Below, one piece after another: positions 61,793 to 64,000 of a stretch of 64,000 nt of DNA (its first letter is position 1; the number at the start of each line of letters is the position of its first letter). The position numbers were made by a program, and so were the translations under genes. This DNA comes from JANQQC01 sp965262255 (GTDB taxonomy: Bacteria; Pseudomonadota; Alphaproteobacteria; Caulobacterales; Hyphomonadaceae): assembly GCA_965262255.1 (NCBI GenBank), contig OZ253505.1, positions 1,240,001-1,304,000 of the forward strand, given 5' to 3'. The notes beneath the pieces were generated by a model. That model saw only the letters and a list, made by a program, of their open reading frames with translations. It was not told the DNA's origin and made no database searches.

Positions 61793-63674
61793 CTAGAGAA
61801 AAGCGACATCAATAGAAGGCGACTTCTGTTTAAGAAGCTCGACCACATTCGTGATATCTGCGTCACTTTTGAACAGCGACTGTCGGAACAGGAGTCTTCT
61901 TGGTTTACGAGTAATTAGTTCTTCTACTAATCCCAAGGAAACATCTCCATCAAAACAAGCGATCAACTGAACCGGGTCTCGCCCCACCAAGAAGACCTCC
62001 ACTCCCTTTATATCGACTGTCTCTATAGGTAGGGTCAACTCAATTCCCTCGTCGCAAATTACCTGGAACAATAAATCCTCGCTGTTTGTTCGATCGGGTT
62101 TGACGGTATCAATCAGACTTGGCAGAAGATCTTGAGTGACCTCAGTCGGACTATAGTAGTTGTCCTTCAAGTTCGATGTGTCGACCTTGAAGGTTCTAAA
62201 CCCATAATCTTGGAAGCTAAACTTTTGATAGCTTCCTTCTATAGCCTTCCTAGCGCGCTTGACCCGATCAACTGTTACGTCAGGGATGTTCAAGTAGCCT
62301 GCCTTAAAGGCGTGTGAATCTTCTTTGGTCGCCTCATCAAGTTGTACGAGTATAAAATTTAATTTGATCGATTTTTCCGCAGCGTACTTCATAGTTGCAT
62401 GCGCCGTTGTTCCCGATCCAGCAAAGAAATCGAGAACTATATCGCCGTGTTGAACATTCCCAACGTGGATAATCCTTTCGAGAAGGGAGACAGGTTTGGG
62501 ATTGTCGAATATGCCTAAACCATCAAACAAATCCTTTAATTCTCGTCTACCTTTAACGTTGTGACCGACATCTTCGTACTTCCAAATAGTAACCGGAGTA
62601 ATACCTTCTTTGACTTCGGAAAGAAACCTCTTGATCGAAGGTACATTATTGCCGCTTTTTCCGAACCAAATTCGGTTGTCTATAACCATCTCAGCGAATT
62701 TTTCTTTCGAGACACGCCAACATGCTCCGCTAGGTGGACGAACAACACGACCAGAAGGTGTTGTAATTTCATAATCGTACTTTTCGGAGTATGACTTCAC
62801 CGAAAGGTTGTCACCTATCCAATTCCCCCGCGGATCGCCATCGTCATTTTTGTAACGCTGATTTTGCTTTTCGGTTCGCGGTAGGAGCTGAGGAAACCAT
62901 TTCAGCTTGTTCTTCGCGTAGACAAGAATGTAATCGTGAGTGTCGCTAAACCATCTGGCATCGTTAGCAGGCGCAAATTTCTTTTCCCAAATGATGTCTG
63001 CAACAAAGTTAGGTTCCCCGAAAATTTCGTCGCATACCTTACGCAGGTTATGTTCCTCTCCATTATCAATACTTATAAAGATAACACCATCGTCACGTAA
63101 GAGGTTCCTAGCTAACCTTAGACGAGAGTACATCATACTGAGCCAGTCAGAATGAAAACGACCGTTAGACTCTGTATTCGCGACCAGTTTCTCGCCGCTT
63201 TCCGAAACTTGTTGAGACGCTAAACCGTGTTTACCGCTATCCTGGCGAAAGTTGTCTCGATAGATGAAATCGTTACCCGTATTGTACGGAGGATCGATGT
63301 AGATGAGTTTGACACGAGACAAGTAACTTCTTTGAAGTAACTTTAGCGCCTCCAGATTATCACCTTCAATGACGACATTTTCAGTTCTGTCAAAGTCAAC
63401 ACTCTTATGCCGGTGGGGTCTGAGAGTCTTTGTTGTGGGGGTGTTGCCAGTCCTTGCGGCCTCTCGTTTACCCGGCCAATCTAACCGATAACGTTCTACC
63501 CCCCCCCTCAAAAATCTCTTCGGCTAGTTCTTGTCGGAGTTCATCAAAATCAATCCTTCGCCGAACTTTACCTTTTTTATCCACCGATTCTGTTACGCAG
63601 TTTGGGAAGAGTTGTGCGATACTTTCAATGTTGCCCTCGACGACATTGGAACTGCGCATTTCGAGCTTTCTCAT
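61793..63674 (-). CDS. Type III methyltransferase Mod, copy 3 (split by G9 tract)
   Basis: The N-terminal part starts at 63674 (MRKLEMRSSNVVEGNIESIA) and reaches AEEIFEGGG. The catalytic part reads GGVERYRLDWPGKREAARTG, IYIDPPYNTGNDFIYRDNF and DFFAGSGTTAHATMKYAA. Between these, FAPANDARWFSDTHDYILVY is close to copy 1 while later recognition-region residues differ (YSEKYDYEITTPSGRVVRPP). A G9 tract at 63499-63507 keeps it out of phase. The upstream part is nearly identical to that of copy 2. Confidence 0.88.
63499..63507 (-). repeat. G9 tract in mod copy 3 (C9 on + strand)
   Basis: Nine identical bases at the same position as in copies 1 and 2, again out of phase; 8 or 11 would restore the frame. 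Confidence 0.88.
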
Positions 63675-63827
63675 AATTTTCTCCGATTCTTGATGAAACG
63701 AAATAACTCTTATTGTTATAAGAGATACGTAAGGTTCCAGTCAACCATTGCAAGTTAACGCACAACAAACACCGTTAGTCGGAAATAGCCCGTTCGAAAA
63801 ATACCAGAGTTTCGTTGTCGAAAACAG
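63675..63827. repeat. Duplicated intergenic region upstream of mod copies 2 and 3
   Basis: The 150-bp stretch before copy 3 (about 63675-63827) closely matches the one before copy 2 (about 61640-61792), with most bases identical by eye, including GAAATAACTCTTA and CAAACACCGTTAGTCGGAAA. Each contains the promoter of the mod gene to its left, so both promoters should be equivalent. Confidence 0.75.
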
Positions 63828-64000
63828 CTAGAGAAAGGCGACATCAATAGAAGGCGATTTCTGTTTAAGAAGCTCGACCACATTCGTAATATCCGCGTCA
63901 CTTGTGAACAGAGACTGTCGGAACAGGAGTTTTCTTGGCTTACGAGTAATTAATTCTTCTACTAATCCCAAGGAAACATCTCCATCAAAACAAGCGATCA
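63828..64000 (-). CDS. Type III methyltransferase Mod, copy 4, C-terminal 57 residues only
   Basis: This partial gene runs off the right edge. Its last 57 residues (IACFDGDVSLGLVEELITRK and PSIDVAFL at the end) match copy 3 almost perfectly; the differences seen are Arg to Lys and Lys to Thr. The region between it and copy 3 also closely matches that between copies 3 and 2. The period is 2,035 bp (stop to stop). It therefore represents another recent tandem duplicate. Confidence 0.85.
   Translation of the reverse strand, partial: IACFDGDVSLGLVEELITRKPRKLLFRQSLFTSDADITNVVELLKQKSPSIDVAFL

Noticed and set aside
1..64000. tRNA, rRNA, riboswitch or CRISPR array
   Set aside because: No sequence with the expected conserved arms or repeats was recognised; absence is by eye only.

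Overview
The gene content and gene order point to an alphaproteobacterium with Hyphomicrobiales (Rhizobiales)-type synteny. The supporting blocks, recalled from family knowledge and not searched, are ychF-pth-rplY, carD, dapD-HAD-argB-engB-yidC-rnpA-rpmH, cobO-etfB-etfA...hbd-tlpA-argH-lptM-lysA-DUF4175, and acnA next to ccmABCDG and ispZ. Base composition looks moderately AT-rich by eye, which is low for that order. I cannot name a species.

Layout: 1-1146 holds the 5' part of a secreted adhesin on the minus strand, with a C9 tract just after its start codon. 1147-2290 is gene-poor and contains a small inverted-repeat element and a decayed HNH nuclease. 2292-11559 is a core minus-strand block for translation, lysine and arginine precursors and membrane insertion. 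11766-13950 is a TVP38-like membrane protein plus a flavin disulfide oxidoreductase. 14111-18523 is accessory: a NYN-domain protein, IS481-type transposase pieces, an orphan DNA methyltransferase, a lipoprotein and a truncated methyltransferase with a G10 tract. 18646-24072 is core (Ada/Ogt-like repair protein, saccharopine-dehydrogenase-like protein, HIG1 protein, PduO-type adenosyltransferase, ETF). 24073-32506 is an accessory island between etfA and hbd: two tandem AbiE toxin-antitoxin operons with matching operator-like repeats, an HNH remnant, gloB, and a Dam-type methyltransferase with a PD-(D/E)XK-like partner, preceded by a G11-containing leader ORF. 32691-39524 is core. 39813-41177 is a BglII-like restriction-modification pair with a frameshifted nuclease. 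41320-54430 is core except for one inserted methyltransferase module (47568-48952). 54478-64000 is a type III restriction-modification locus.

The most notable system is this last locus: one res gene faces a tandem array of at least four mod genes. Each of the three mods whose start is visible is interrupted by a G9 tract at the same place, and all three are out of frame in this sequence. Together with the poly-G/C tracts in the adhesin, the truncated methyltransferase and the Dam leader, the window reads as a contingency (phase-variation) repertoire acting on surface structure and DNA methylation, set among conserved core gene blocks. No tRNA, rRNA or CRISPR array was seen.
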